A stretch of 64,000 nt of DNA from Paragyromitra xinjiangensis. Lineage: Eukaryota; Ascomycota; Pezizomycetes; Pezizales; Discinaceae. Below are positions 50,472 to 64,000 of the stretch, in pieces (positions within the stretch are counted from its first letter, which is position 1; each line of letters opens with the position of its first letter). The notes under the pieces are model-generated. The model saw only the letters and a program-made list of their open reading frames with translations, made no database searches and was not told the origin of the DNA. A program made the position numbers and the translations under genes. The stretch is taken from NCBI GenBank assembly GCA_038503065.1, contig JBCAMK010000005.1, positions 1,426,001 to 1,490,000 of the forward strand, read 5' to 3'.

Positions 50472-51212
50472 GGATTATGAATTTCAAGAACAGATCTGAG
50501 GGAAGCCCTGCTGAAATAAAAACAATCAAGTTTTGGGTAGTAGGGGGGTGTGCAACGTTACTCGATTTGTTCTTCTAGATGGGCGATGAAGATACGTATC
50601 TGAGGGGGTGTTTTGTTTCAAATACCCGCCCTTTGGGAGCCTCTAGAAAATATTGACCTGTCATGCATGTTTCCTGCATGGTTCTAGAAGGTTTGTGGCA
50701 GTCACAGATTGCCTGCAGCGGTACGCATTGATTCATTGGCAACTTCAATTGGCGACTTAAAACGAAACATATAAACCGCATGTGCGCTGTATTTATCAAT
50801 GAGCGGGAGCTTCAAAACGTGTAACAAGCCAAGAGCAAATGATCATTTGGTCAGGTTCAACCAGGCAATTCTAATAGCGACCTGCCCACCGGAACTGCCG
50901 ATGTTTGGCATGTTTGTGAATGGCACCCACGCAGTTCCCGCCGCCTTGGTGCAGTGTGTGGATGCGAGAGGCTCCGACAGAAGCACTTAATTGCAACGAT
51001 AGGTACATATATGTATTCTCCAGAGACGTGTAATTATTATCATTACCGTTGCCAAGCCTAATCAGTTAGTGGCATCCCGCCCTGCCAAGATCGCACCGGG
51101 GCAAAGATTTTTTTCTGAACGACACTACTACCGATCAAACAACACCACATACTTACCCCACATCCGACCGATCCCCCCTTCATCACCACCACCAAGAACA
51201 ATAACAACCATA
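50472..51212. other. Divergent promoter region between the membrane-protein gene and NEP1
   Basis: About 740 bp between two divergent start codons. No gene or repeat was recognised. The frame upstream of the NEP1 start is open but reads low-complexity sequence and is treated as leader. Confidence 0.4.
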
Positions 51213-52118
51213 ATGACTACCCCCGGATCTCCTGTTAAGAAGCGACAAAGGACGCAATCGCTTCCCTCGCTGCCGACGTTGACAGCGGAACAGGCTGTCC
51301 CAATTGCCACGGATGATAAAAGCACGAAAAGACTCATTGTTGTTCTTGCACAAGCATGTCTAGAGACACACAAAATCTCTACTGGTGGTGCAAATGGTGG
51401 CGAGAAGTATGTGTTGCTGAATTCGGACGACCACATTGGCGTGTTGAAAAAGATGGGGAGGGATATCAGCGATGCAAGACCAGACATTTTGCACCAGGTT
51501 TGCTTGCACCTCTCTATTGCTTTTACCAGATTGTTTCACTTTCTCTAGCTTTCCATTCCGTTGTTGTCGTGGCGAGCAGTTCAACCTTCTCTGTCCTGTT
51601 GCTCTTTTGGGCTTTCATAGCTGACGAGCACTTTCAACAAGTGTCTCCTAACCCTTCTCGACTCCCCCGTCAACAAGGCTGGAAAACTCCAAGTCTACAT
51701 CCAATCCAGCAAGGGAGTGCTCATCGAGGTCAACCCTGCCGTCCGTATCCCACGAACATTCAAGCGTTTCGCGGGTTTGATGGTGCAACTCTTGCATAAG
51801 CTCTCTATCCGTTCAACCTCTTCCAGCGAGAAGCTTCTTAAAGTCATCAAGAACCCGGTAGTACAGTACCTCCCGCCCAATTGCCGCAAGGTGACATTAT
51901 CATGGGAGGCGCCAGTGATGAATGTGAGGGAGTATATACAGGGGCTCGGAGACGAGGAGAGCATCTGCGTCGTTGTTGGTGCAATGGCAAAAGGAAAGGA
52001 TGATTTTGCGGACGGATGGGTCGATGAGAAGATTGGAGTGAGCAACTACTCACTATCTGCCAGTGTGGCCTGTAGTAAGTTTTGCCATGCAGCTGAGGAT
52101 GTATGGAACATCCAGTGA
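51213..52118 (+). CDS. EMG1: Nep1/Emg1, rRNA pseudouridine N1-methyltransferase
   Basis: SPOUT-class methyltransferase needed for 18S rRNA maturation and 40S biogenesis; it methylates the hypermodified pseudouridine of helix 35. Two exons, 51213-51497 and 51642-52118, give 253 aa, the yeast length. Recognisable blocks are [15 protein letters not shown] at the start of the fold, [24 protein letters not shown] joined to [14 protein letters not shown] across the intron, [19 protein letters not shown] (RNA-binding arginines) and the knotted cofactor site with [13 protein letters not shown] and [20 protein letters not shown]. The first 35 residues are a basic, Ser/Pro-rich tail. The start was taken as the first ATG ([13 protein letters not shown]), since upstream in-frame sequence is not protein-like. 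Confidence 0.95.
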
Positions 52119-52779
52119 GCTGGTGATGAAGAAAGAGCAATAAAAAAGATACTTCTTTCGATTGGCCTTTGTGTTCTGCACTGTATTTTATAGCGTTCTG
52201 TGTTTTCCTATTTCTTTTGCGAAGCAATCTAGGACTTGGATGAAGGGCCTCATATTTTTCGATGGTCATTTTTTTTCTTTCTCTTGTCGTTTCAAAGTCA
52301 CTCAATTCTTCCCGAGTGACATGGGCTCGAAGGCGGGGAAAAAAGGGAATACATGTAAACCTCATGGCGTTCAACAGGCAATGTAGGAATATGGTTCTGT
52401 AACTAAACTTTATTACATAGTGGGTGGGAATCCTTGGAGAGGGAAAAATACACCTCAACGTATGTATTTTTTACAGTATAATACTATGGCTATTTTCACT
52501 TGCGCGCCTGACACCCCTCAATTACCATGCGAGGAACTTTTCTCTTTGTTATTAAATTGTGAGGTTGCACAACAGAACGCAGGTTCTTCCTAGAGTTAGA
52601 TGGAACTTGAGGCTCTTCTCTCGTGCCACCATTGGTGGGGTGGCAACCACCAAAAGTAGTCAATTGAACATTTCTAAGCAGCTTTAATATTCTCCTTCTC
52701 TCGGCATTCTTTCATCCCCTTCCTCACAAACTTTCGTCACGCCAATAGAGCTTCCTCAAGCTCAATCCAGCTCTTCAGG
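52119..52779. other. Intergenic between NEP1 and CFD1
   Basis: 660 bp in a head-to-tail arrangement. It should hold the NEP1 terminator and the CFD1 promoter. TACATGTA lies at 52350, and a CT-rich leader at about 52680-52770 precedes the CFD1 start. No gene was recognised. Confidence 0.4.
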
Positions 52780-53750
52780 ATGCTCGAAAACATCAAACAT
52801 GTCATCCTTGTATGCTACCCCGCCCCCACTCCCCTAGAAAGCTCCACTCACAGAATCTCACCCATAGGTCCTTTCCGGTAAAGGCGGCGTTGGTAAATCC
52901 TCCGTAACCGTCCAACTCGCGCTCTCTCTCGCCCGCGCCGGGCATAAAGTTGGCGTCCTTGACATAGACCTGACTGGCCCAAACATACCACGCATGTTCA
53001 ACGTTGAAGATAAAAAAGTCCACCAAGCTCCTGGTGGTTGGATCCCTGTGAAAGTCGGCGAGCTTAAGGATGGCGAGGAAGATAATCGGATAGCATGCAT
53101 GAGTTTGGGATTCTTACTCAAAGACCGAGGCGATAGTGTAGTGTGGAGAGGGCCGAAGAAGACTGCGATGGTGAGGCAGTTTCTGACGGATGTGTTATGG
53201 GAGGAGCTGGATTATTTGTTGATTGATACACCGCCAGGTGAGTGTGATGGCTTGTTCGTTAAGGGGAAGGTACTGATGATTGTTAGGGACCTCGGACGAG
53301 CATATCTCACTTGTGGAGCAACTTCGTACTGTTTCTGCAGAAGGTTCTGTGGCTATTGATGGCGCGGTGATAGTAACAACCCCGCAGGCTGTTGCCACAG
53401 CTGATGTCCGCAAGGAACTCAATTTTTGCAAGAAGGTGGGGTTGAACATCCTCGGGGTTATTGAAAATATGAGTGGGTTTGTCTGCCCACATTGCAGTGA
53501 GTGCACGAATGTGTTTTCATCCGGCGGGGGTGTGGTTATGGCGCAGCAGTTTAGCGTGGAGTTTTTGGGCGCGGTTCCGATCGATCCAAGCTTCAATATG
53601 ATGATTGAGAGTCAGAGTACAGCGCCAAAGGATGCGCAAGGGAGGGTGGTAGGGCTGGTGGAGCGGTATGGGGAGAGCAAGTTGTGTGAGGTATTTAAGG
53701 GGATAAGTGAGAGGTTGGTGGTGAAGGTGAATCCTGCTACAGTGGGTTGA
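52780..53750 (+). CDS. CFD1: Cfd1/Nubp2, P-loop ATPase scaffold of cytosolic Fe-S cluster assembly
   Basis: With Nbp35 this protein forms the scaffold on which 4Fe-4S clusters are built for cytosolic and nuclear proteins. Three exons, 52780-52809, 52868-53237 and 53287-53750, give 287 aa. The deviant Walker [11 protein letters not shown] starts at residue 13, followed by [13 protein letters not shown] and the Walker B-like [13 protein letters not shown], which spans the second intron. The bridging cluster motif CPHC is at C200 and C203 ([19 protein letters not shown]). It lacks the N-terminal four-cysteine ferredoxin-like motif of Nbp35, which identifies it as Cfd1/Nubp2. The first exon codes for only ten residues ([10 protein letters not shown]), a start that matches the family. 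Confidence 0.95.
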
Positions 53751-56804
<3,054 letters not shown>

Positions 56805-57443
56805 CTTGTGGAAGATGGAAAAAGTGCGGGTGGTGCGATTATACTAGAGCATTAGAATGAAAATTGTATAGAGTTCCCAATAATGCTCAAAGATTGACAT
56901 GTTCTGCGGTGATTTTCGGGGAGCCACTTGCCGAGTGCTTAGCGTACTACTGTAAGTATGAGCGAGGGCTCAAATTTTTCCTCAAAAGAAATTGCATTAA
57001 TCTCCTTATTAGCCTATCCGCTCCTTGTTTGATCTTCTTTCGGTGTTGCCTTTAGATCTGGGATGAGAAAAGTATTCCTTATCAAAGGGAAATGATTGTA
57101 ATAGGTAGTCCGGGGAAGAACTCCACCTTAAAGCTAAAATACACACATATCCTTGACAATAATATAAACCCCAGACCTAGATTTATTTTCCTAAGAAGTG
57201 AGATTTTGAATTGAGAAATTTCAGGGCCAAATATCTAGCCTTATCCCCTCGTTAACCCTTAGACATCCGCACGCCGCGTGCTAAAGCCACAGACGAAAAA
57301 AACGAATAGAATGTAAACACAAACTGGAACTCCGACGCTCTTCTTTGCCACTAACCAAAGCTCAAAGCTAACATTTTAAACTACAGAAATTTCCCCCCAA
57401 ACATGTGCGGGTGTTCCCGGTGAAACTAGATGTGATAGTGGAG
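56805..57443. other. Short intergenic between convergent genes
   Basis: The spermidine synthase gene and the following minus-strand gene end here. AT-rich sequence; no gene or repeat recognised. Confidence 0.4.
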
Positions 57444-59920
57444 TTAGGCGACTATGGTTCTCGGATTCCGTAGTGCATTAGAGGGAGTATCGCTGGAGGC
57501 TAATATTGTGATCCCTTGCCCATTAAGTACGTCGAGATATTTTTGACATGCATCGATCATCTTTTTGTTTGTTTCCACCGAACTCTGGATGGAGGAGATG
57601 TCGGAAAGGATCCCTTCGCCAATAAGAAGAGCTGTAACATCGTTTGCGTCCTTGAGACTAGTGGCCACATTACCCATCCGTCCCCAAAATTGTGCTAGGA
57701 CCCCGAAGAGATCTTCGAGATTTGTGAACTTTTGAACGATGGTGGTTAGTTTGCCGATTGCATCGCTTACGCCGCGGATTTGAGACTCGATCATTGATAT
57801 CCGTACCGCCCTTGTTGAAATCTTGACGCCATGGATCATTGCTGGAGCTGCAAGGCGTACAAAAAACATTCCACCTATGGCCATGGAAGGCATCTCTCTT
57901 ATCCATATCCCTACACCACCAAATAACAACCCTGTGGATAACCATATAAATTAGGATCCTCAATAAACTGCAGTAGAAATTATACGCAAGGGAAGAGTAT
58001 CACTACCCAAAGTTTAGTGATAATAGGATTTCCTTACCTAGAACCATAAGTGAAACCCTATCCCAAAAAGCAGCTTTAAGCGGAGGTAAAGCCGACCTTG
58101 AATCACTGAGCAAATTTTTCAAGCTTGTTAACTCATCCTCAAGGCTCTCAAGCCGGATTTGAAGCTGAGAACGTGCGTCTTGGAGTTGCTTGGCCATTAT
58201 ATTGACAGACTCTTTCGCTCTGCTAATAGACTTGCTAATGATCATCCCCCATACTCTTGAATGAGATATGAAGGTCCTGCCTTGATTAATAGCCATCTCT
58301 CTCTGCCCATTGCTAGTCGCCGCGTTCCATGCATCAGCATTAGCTCTCACGTTTCGAAGATAAGTGGAATGCGTGTTGCCATAGGACAAAATTTTCTCAA
58401 CGATGGGGTACAAAGAAGTCTGGACATCGATATATCTAGACTTAAGAGTACGAGTTAAAAGGTCTAGATTGAGCATAACTCCCGGAGATGCAACGCCGAG
58501 ATGTGATACCTCCCCTGATTTTATCCAGCGGGCCCATCTAAAGGTTTCGCTTGAATCAAGATCTTCCGGGACCTCAGTGATACGTTTGTAGAGGTATCCG
58601 TCAGCACGTAAACCGATAAGGCCAACATCTGTGGCCGTGAGTTCGGTGATTGGCTCTATTTTGAGCTGATCGGTCGCTGTAAACGTTCCTTCATCAAACC
58701 TCAGGGACAAGTTCCATGTGCTTTTGTCGGCATTATCATACCCAATGATTCGATTATTCCAGTAAGCAACATGAGTGAATTTAGGAGATTTGGCCGGACC
58801 GCCGTTAGTTGCATTGTAAACTATCTGATCGAACTGGCTGTCAGGACCAAGGGTATTTCCCCTCAAAAAGCTGATAGTAGAGTCAGCCCCAAGGGCCACC
58901 AGCCGAAAATCAACTTCGTCAAGTCCGGCGGAGAGTTGAGTGAACGGTATTACACCAAGAAGGTTTGCGGCCGGAAGAATCTTATCACCGAGCTTTTCCC
59001 ATTTATCGTTATACATTTTGGGCCAGTTACCGACTGCTCTCGACAATGCAGGGTCTTTGGCATCAACGTGAGATTTCTTCCAAACAGATCGACCAATAGC
59101 GAGACAAAAGTCTCCTTTGTATGGAAACATGAAGATCTTAGAGGTTTTCGAAGGTTTTGCATCGGAGGGCAACATGCTGAACGAAGACCAAACGTCCTCA
59201 ACGCCGTGGTTTTGGTTTGTTTTGGTCTCGATGTACATAATCTCTCGGTCTTTGAGACCAACGACAGGAGTAGTAGTGAGTGCAGCGTCGTAGTTGGCAA
59301 GATACGAATGTTTCTAATTGGGAATAAAATATCAGAACGGCCCATCTGAAGCCCATGATGATCCACATATTCAGGCCCCCCTGAGTAGAGATGGAGGTTT
59401 TCTCCATCAATATACATACTAGAATTGAATCAAACCCTTGAATGATGGGCCCAACACTACTGGCCATTTCCTCGAGCGATTTAATGCCACTTTTGTGTCT
59501 CGCACCTTGGGCCTTCTTCGGTGGCGCTTCTGGGGGAGTTGGCACAGCAATATCTGACTGTTTGCTTGACGATGGATGGACTTTCTTGTTATTCTGATTT
59601 TTAGGGCTGGGAGGGTCCTTTTGGTATCCAAGCAATCCGGTCCAGCGATTTAGCAAGCCTTTCGTCTTTAAAAAGTGTTAGCATTGCTTAAATACAAACA
59701 GTAAGTGACCTTTTAGCTGCCTTCACTCCTTAAGCGATAGTGGAGATCGGATGACTGTAAAGTAACGGGGAAAGGAAAGTTCAGGAGTCAGTTTAGATAG
59801 TCATACATTATCCTTCGCAGCATTGCCCTCGGAGATTTCATTTGCGGTGGTTGCCCTGTTCTCCGCTCGTTTAGATTCGTGGCATACAGCCCCGATCAGT
59901 CCTCTACCTCTAAGGAACAT
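57444..59920 (-). CDS. Large protein with sensing-domain-like region and haemolysin-like helical membrane domain (putative)
   Basis: Minus-strand gene, modelled as four exons: 59920-59807, 59665-59420, 59313-58038 and 57931-57444, giving 707 aa with consistent phases. Residues 1-120 are basic and disordered. Residues about 121-385 contain repeated short strands with W, Y and G (for example AYWNNRIIGYD, ADGYLYKRITE), suggesting a beta-propeller or lectin-like fold. From about 386 the protein is long helices with coiled-coil character, interrupted by one hydrophobic hairpin of some 45 residues (about 535-580, including MVLGLLFGGVGIWI and AIGGMFFVRLAAPAMI), then another long helix. This helix-hairpin-helix layout resembles alpha-pore-forming proteins of the ClyA/HBL type. 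No signal peptide is visible. Function unknown; pore formation is an inference from layout only. Exon 1 and the 107-nt second intron are the weakest parts of the model. Confidence 0.65.
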
Positions 59921-60253
59921 TTTGAAAGGATTGCAGATAGAGCTTATTTCGTAGGTTTTTTGTTAGTGTATTCAAGCAACTTGGCCTTGAGGATGCTAAT
60001 GAAACTAGGTCGTGAGTGTGTAAATGCCGAAGAATATCCGCATAGCAAGTAGGTACCCTGTAAATAAGGTCAAGAACCAACCTATGCGAATTCTTACCCC
60101 GCCTATCGTTCTTGCCAATAAGTATGTGGTGCTGCCGGGGATTGGGGCGATTATTGGAAAAATTGATGACAGTGCATTTCTGAATATCAGGTGGTGCCAA
60201 ATGGCCCCCACCCTAGAGCGGAAAGGCAAATTTATAGATAGACGTCGACTTGA

Positions 60254-60484
60254 TACCGTATTTTCTCGCAAATAACAAATACAACCGGACCGAGGCCGCA
60301 GGGCAAGAATTGCTGTCGGATTGGCCGAGTAGACATCGAGGCTCAATTACACCTAGTTAAGAACCAAAGCAATCTTCAGATTTGATGCAGACGGTAAAGA
60401 TCCTGTTGCCTCGCCCAGTGATATTACCATTCTATCATGCAGTCTCAGTCCAGTTGTATTCGTTATTTTCAAGAAAATACGGTA
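60254..60484 (+). mobile_element. 231-bp MITE, copy B
   Basis: Same length and same ends as the element at 34033-34263: it opens with TACCGTATTTTCTCG and closes with its complement, one base changed. The inverted ends extend imperfectly to about 45 bp. The border TA on both sides fits a TA target duplication. Counting by eye gives 22 differences from copy A, all transitions. No coding capacity. It lies between the start of the minus-strand gene at 59920 and the prefoldin gene. Confidence 0.85.
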
Positions 60485-60525
60485 GTGTAGATGGGAAATT
60501 TTACGACAGGTAAGGCTGTAAAAGG

Positions 60526-60759
60526 CTAAAAAGGGTTGTGATTCGTGCTATCAACTTTATTGGTCACGTCTCGAATTAGAGAAGCGTGATCAGTTAGTAA
60601 TCCGATAAGTGTATGTATGGTATTGAAGCCTAGAAGCACAAAATATGTACATACGCATGCAAGAATAATAGCAATGCTAATTTTATTTCCTTCTAAGTCT
60701 TCCAAAGACTCCTTTGTTACTCCAACAAAGGAGAAGCTGGCCCTTAATGAAACTGTCAT
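60526..60759 (-). CDS. Possible small membrane protein, 77 aa (weak)
   Basis: An ATG-started minus-strand frame with one convincing hydrophobic stretch (ISIAIILACVCTYFVLLGF, about residues 27-45) and a hydrophilic remainder. There is no recognised family. It could be a real short gene, the last exon of a longer gene reading from about 60.9 kb, or chance. No neighbouring exon could be joined to it with confidence. Confidence 0.2.
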   Translation of the reverse strand: MTVSLRASFSFVGVTKESLEDLEGNKISIAIILACVCTYFVLLGFNTIHTLIGLLTDHASLIRDVTNKVDSTNHNPF

Positions 60760-61377
60760 AATTGTAATCCTCTCAGATAGGTATGTATCTTGGGCGGGTG
60801 ATTACTCTTCCAATCCGGGGGAAAGTGACAGTCGCCATTGAAGATATCAAATGCGCGGCATTGACAGGGCTCAATATGTAGTAAAATGGATCAAACATCA
60901 TAATTGCGAGTTATGGTTGGCTGAGCTCCAATCCAGCTGCCTAACCGGTAGTCAATCCAATAAATCCACGTCATGCCAACGTTAACGTGCGTATTGCCTA
61001 GTGATTTTCGACTTTGATCCCATCATATTATTACCACGACAAGAGAGAATACAGAGCCACCTCCAAGATCGTTGTGGAGTTATAAAGATATTAAGATCCT
61101 AGCCCCAGGGGGGCTATCTCGAATTTTACAGTATGCTGGATCTTGTCGCAAAAAATAAAAGGCCTGTGTTCTTATATTTACGCGCAGCAATCGATGGTTG
61201 TGGTGAAGTCTACGTCATTCCCCTATCCATCTCATCACAAAACGGGTTAAGCACCCCATAGTTTCGAAAAGGGTTAGGTTTATGCCTTTCCAGCCCCCTC
61301 ATTTGTTTTCCTGTCCGCCCCCTCTTTCCGCCCCTTCTAATGTGACACCCGCTTACCGCAACTACCTTTCAGTGAGC

Positions 61378-62525
61378 ATGTCAACTCATACAGAGCCATC
61401 CGAACCTGTCCGGCCGCGGCTCGAAAGGTTACGAAAGGCCTTACGACATTGGCAGATATGCTCTAACGAGTATGAGGTCCTGAGAAAGGAACTCTTGACT
61501 TTGTCTCCAAAGGCTAGTCGCGAAGACATGGTACGTACCACTTAACCTAGTTTGCCTTATGTGAAGCTGATTGGGTTGAAGCTTGCAGTAGGGATTGGAT
61601 CTAGCGGAAAACTGGTTGACGTGAAAGGTCTGCCCATTGGGGTGAGGGGGTGAGTCTATCGCGAGAGCTGGATACTGATGAAGGATGCTTAGAGGTTAAG
61701 AATCTTCTCGGAGACGAATTGGGTATCAAACGTACCGTTTTACAGGTTATCAAAGAGATCAGTCACCGAATTGATTGTGAATTCTTCCATACCCTTTAAT
61801 TTCTGAATAACTTAGATGCTAACACCATTACAAAAGATGCTCAAGAAAACGTGATAAGATTCGAACAACAGATCGAGCAAGGCGAGAACGAGATTGATGA
61901 AAATGAAGAAGACGAAGAAGATGAATATGAAGAAGAGGATGCGAAATATAAGCCAACCGCTGAGGGGCTCATTAGCCCTGAATTGCAGGTTGAGCTGGAA
62001 GAGTTCCGGAAGAGAATCAAGGAGCGTGGGGAAATAGCAAGGGCTGAAGAAGCTAAATGGATAGCAGAAGAAAAGAAGAAGCCAAAGAAAAAGAGGAAAG
62101 GTGGAGTCAGGTTCGCAGAGGAGCCGGAGGAAGTACCAGTGTCGGTTCCGGAACCGTTACCATTACCCGAGCTTACCCAAACGACAGAGGGTACCACATC
62201 AGTCATGGAGAATCGGTTGGCGATAGGTACTAATAACAAACCGGAAGGGGTAGAGAAGACATCAAAAAGTGAGGATATTGGCGCTAATAGTCTTATAGCG
62301 GAGGATGATGAAGATGCCAGATTACAACTTTCGATAGCTAAGGAGGAAGCACGGCAGTCATCGAGAGAGATTGTTTCTACAACAGCAATCGATCCGATGA
62401 TGTATGAAGACACGCCTTCAAACATTCTCGTGGAGCCGGTTGACCCACAACTCCCGAAACCAGCAGCTAGGGAGCCTGCGTTGAGTCCCCCATACTTTGA
62501 TCATACACCATCACCTTCAGGCTGA
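61378..62525 (+). CDS. Bud27/URI-type unconventional prefoldin
   Basis: Prefoldin-like protein of the URI/Bud27 family, which helps assemble RNA polymerases and links to translation and TOR signalling. Four exons: 61378-61530, 61582-61641, 61695-61776 and 61816-62525, giving 334 aa. The alpha-prefoldin module is residues 1-125: a first helix (PRLERLRKALRHWQICSNEYEVLRKEL), a short hairpin part and a second helix (ISHRIDYANTITKDAQENVIRFEQQIEQ). Then comes a very acidic tract (about 128-150, mostly E and D), a basic patch KKKPKKKRKGGVRF like those of fungal relatives, and a low-complexity tail. The protein is short for the family and I see no clear C-terminal DUF3835 motif. The two middle exons are small; their splice sites were chosen because only they keep the helix reading frame. 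Start: ATG at 61378 rather than the in-frame ATG at 61282. Confidence 0.75.
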
Positions 62526-63297
62526 AGACTACAATATATCACTTTTATTTAATATCTAATTTTGTCACTAACAAGAATCGCCCACCAAGATAGAAGTGCC
62601 TTGGGGAATTGAGCCAAGCTCTTCTAGATAAAGGACTACTCTCTAGAAAGCTCCCACACTATGGTAATAAAGCAAGATAAAAGCAGGGGAATGGCAGACG
62701 TGCCAATTTAGAGCAAAGGCAAGGAAATCACACTTAGAAACTAGATTGTGATGCGTAAACAAATTCGATATCACTTTCAATCTACCCTTTCCCATCCTGC
62801 TCTACGAACTCCTCTCCTAATTCTCTACTTTTTGTTCCATTTTGGGACTTTAAATCGGATCGTCTTTCTACGGATGCCTGGCGGCTTATTCCTACCTGAC
62901 CAGACATACCACGACGCATCCTAGATTGAAATCTTGGTAAATTTCGGGCCCTCTGATGTGCATCCTACAATCCTATAGGACGCGACAATTCGTTTCGCCC
63001 GAGACATTTTTCTCATATCAGTAGTCTTGTCTAGCTCTAGGGGTGGTAATGAGTCTAGTATCAGGGCATAAAAGGCCCAGATAAAACGAATATAAATTTT
63101 AGAATCTTCTACAATCACTTAGTTTCCCAGCATCGTGCACATGAGAAACACTTAAGCCATCCAATTCACAAGTCGCCTAGTTGCCCTATGCTGCGGGGTT
63201 GAGGCTCAACATTCCGACCCAAGCAACAGCGTTATACAGACTCAAGAAATATCACCAAATCTTTTACCCCAAAGTTTTCTTGTTCTCTTATTCAAAA
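62526..63297. other. Intergenic
   Basis: About 770 bp between the prefoldin gene and the deaminase gene, both on the + strand. AT-rich; no coding sequence or repeat recognised. The deaminase frame remains open upstream to 63181 but has no ATG there. Confidence 0.4.
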
Positions 63298-63771
63298 ATG
63301 GAGACCCCTACAACTTCAATCCCTAAACATCTCGAAAACATGCATCTTGCCCTCCTCGAAGCCCGCAAATGCGTAGCCACACCAACAGCCTACTGCGTTG
63401 GTGCAATCCTCGCCACATCCTCTGGAGACGTCCTCTCTACAGGTTATTCTCGAGAACTGCCAGGCAATACCCACGCCGAGCAATGTTGCCTTGAGAAATT
63501 GTCTGCACAAGATATCGAGCTTCCGGGAAACGCCGTGTTATATACAACGATGGAGCCGTGTAGCGAGAGACTATCAGGAAATTTACCATGTGTGGATAGA
63601 ATCATTGCTACTGAAGGAAAGATCAAGACTGTATATGTGGGGGCGAAGGAGCCAGATATATTTGTCAAGGTTAATGTGGGGCTACAGAAATTGAGGGACG
63701 CGGGTATAGAGTATATCTTGGTAACAGGTTTGGAAGAGGAGATTTTGAGAGAAGCTGCGAGGGGGCATTGA
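63298..63771 (+). CDS. RIB2-type pyrimidine deaminase (stand-alone DRAP-deaminase-like)
   Basis: Zinc-dependent deaminase of the cytidine/deoxycytidylate family, 157 aa, single exon. The zinc site is complete: H59 and E61 in NTHAEQCCLEKL, and C88 and C98 in TMEPCSERLSGNLPC. The motif PCSxRLSGNxPC and the block STGYSRELPGNTHAEQC match the deaminase half of fungal Rib2, which deaminates the pyrimidine intermediate of riboflavin synthesis. Unlike yeast Rib2 there is no pseudouridine synthase domain; the protein begins at METPTTSIPKHL directly before the deaminase fold. Either it is a separate riboflavin enzyme or a related deaminase of other specificity. The start is the first ATG. Confidence 0.85.
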   Translation: METPTTSIPKHLENMHLALLEARKCVATPTAYCVGAILATSSGDVLSTGYSRELPGNTHAEQCCLEKLSAQDIELPGNAVLYTTMEPCSERLSGNLPCVDRIIATEGKIKTVYVGAKEPDIFVKVNVGLQKLRDAGIEYILVTGLEEEILREAARGH

Positions 63772-64000
63772 CGGGGAGTGTACATTATTTTGGAGAGGCC
63801 CTATTCCATCGCCTTATTCAAGTATTCATTGTCTCGCCTTCGTTTAGTATGCGATCAGTGCTCAGAAACTTAACTCAGAAAGTCAAAAACACTCTACACT
63901 TGTTGCCCCCGCTGGGTTTCATTTCTTATCATATCCAAGAACCACCTCCTATAAGAGGTCTAGCTAGGGCTCGAAATTCTCTCCCAGGAAATATAATTGC

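Larger units (their letters stand above)
59921..61377. other. Intergenic with a MITE insertion
   Basis: 1.46 kb without a confidently supported gene. It contains MITE copy B (60254-60484) and a short minus-strand frame with one hydrophobic segment (60526-60759), both listed separately. The final part before 61378 is C-rich and probably the leader of the prefoldin gene. Confidence 0.45.

Noticed and set aside
59313..59419. Open frame through the second intron of the minus-strand gene at 57444-59920
   Set aside because: The donor GTATGT and acceptor AATTAG are good and in phase 0 with both neighbours, while reading through changes the frame. It was therefore treated as an intron, with some doubt recorded in the feature.
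61841..62425. A 194-aa minus-strand Ser-rich frame
   Set aside because: Antisense shadow of the acidic tract of the prefoldin gene.

Overview
The window is nuclear DNA of a filamentous ascomycete (Pezizomycotina). Genes carry several short GT..AG introns (about 50-100 nt), upstream regions are pyrimidine-rich, and gene families such as the DUF3292 protein, the heme-free sulfite oxidase and the Ser/Thr-rich GPI proteins are typical of these fungi. The wide intergenic spaces suggest an early-diverging class such as Pezizomycetes, but that is only a guess. No bacterial, phage, rRNA or CRISPR signal was seen. I rebuilt sixteen protein-coding genes, most by reading donor and acceptor sites by eye and checking that phases and total lengths agree.

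Layout. 0.7-7.6 kb: a GCK-type Ste20 kinase and the PP2A B56 regulatory subunit (Rts1/ParA), both on +. 8-12.3 kb: a gene-poor stretch with a fold-back element and an intronless F-box/ankyrin gene (-). 13.4-15.6 kb: a DUF3292 membrane protein (-). 17.6-22.6 kb: two secreted, GPI-anchored mucin-like proteins (+) that share a six-cysteine head and the same intron position. 23.1-27.1 kb: an unknown 186-aa protein (-) and an alpha-xylosidase-like GH31 enzyme (+), divergently transcribed. 29.1-30.5 kb: a sulfite oxidase (+). 30.5-37.1 kb: a gene desert with two kinds of short inverted-repeat transposon. 37.2-49.4 kb: TRA1 (+), the pseudokinase scaffold of SAGA and NuA4, 3807 aa in 14 exons. 50-53.8 kb: a small membrane protein (-), NEP1/EMG1 (ribosome biogenesis, +) and CFD1 (cytosolic Fe-S assembly, +). 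55.4-56.8 kb: spermidine synthase (+). 57.4-59.9 kb: a 707-aa protein (-) that looks like a sensing domain joined to a haemolysin-like helical, membrane-inserting domain. 61.4-62.5 kb: a Bud27/URI-type prefoldin (+). 63.3-63.8 kb: a RIB2-type deaminase (+).

The genes are mostly independent housekeeping functions (signalling, chromatin, translation, Fe-S, polyamine, sulfur and riboflavin metabolism), not a cluster. The accessory interest lies in the two paired secreted proteins, the pore-former-like protein and the short transposons. In both repeat pairs the two copies differ only by transitions, as expected from repeat-induced point mutation.
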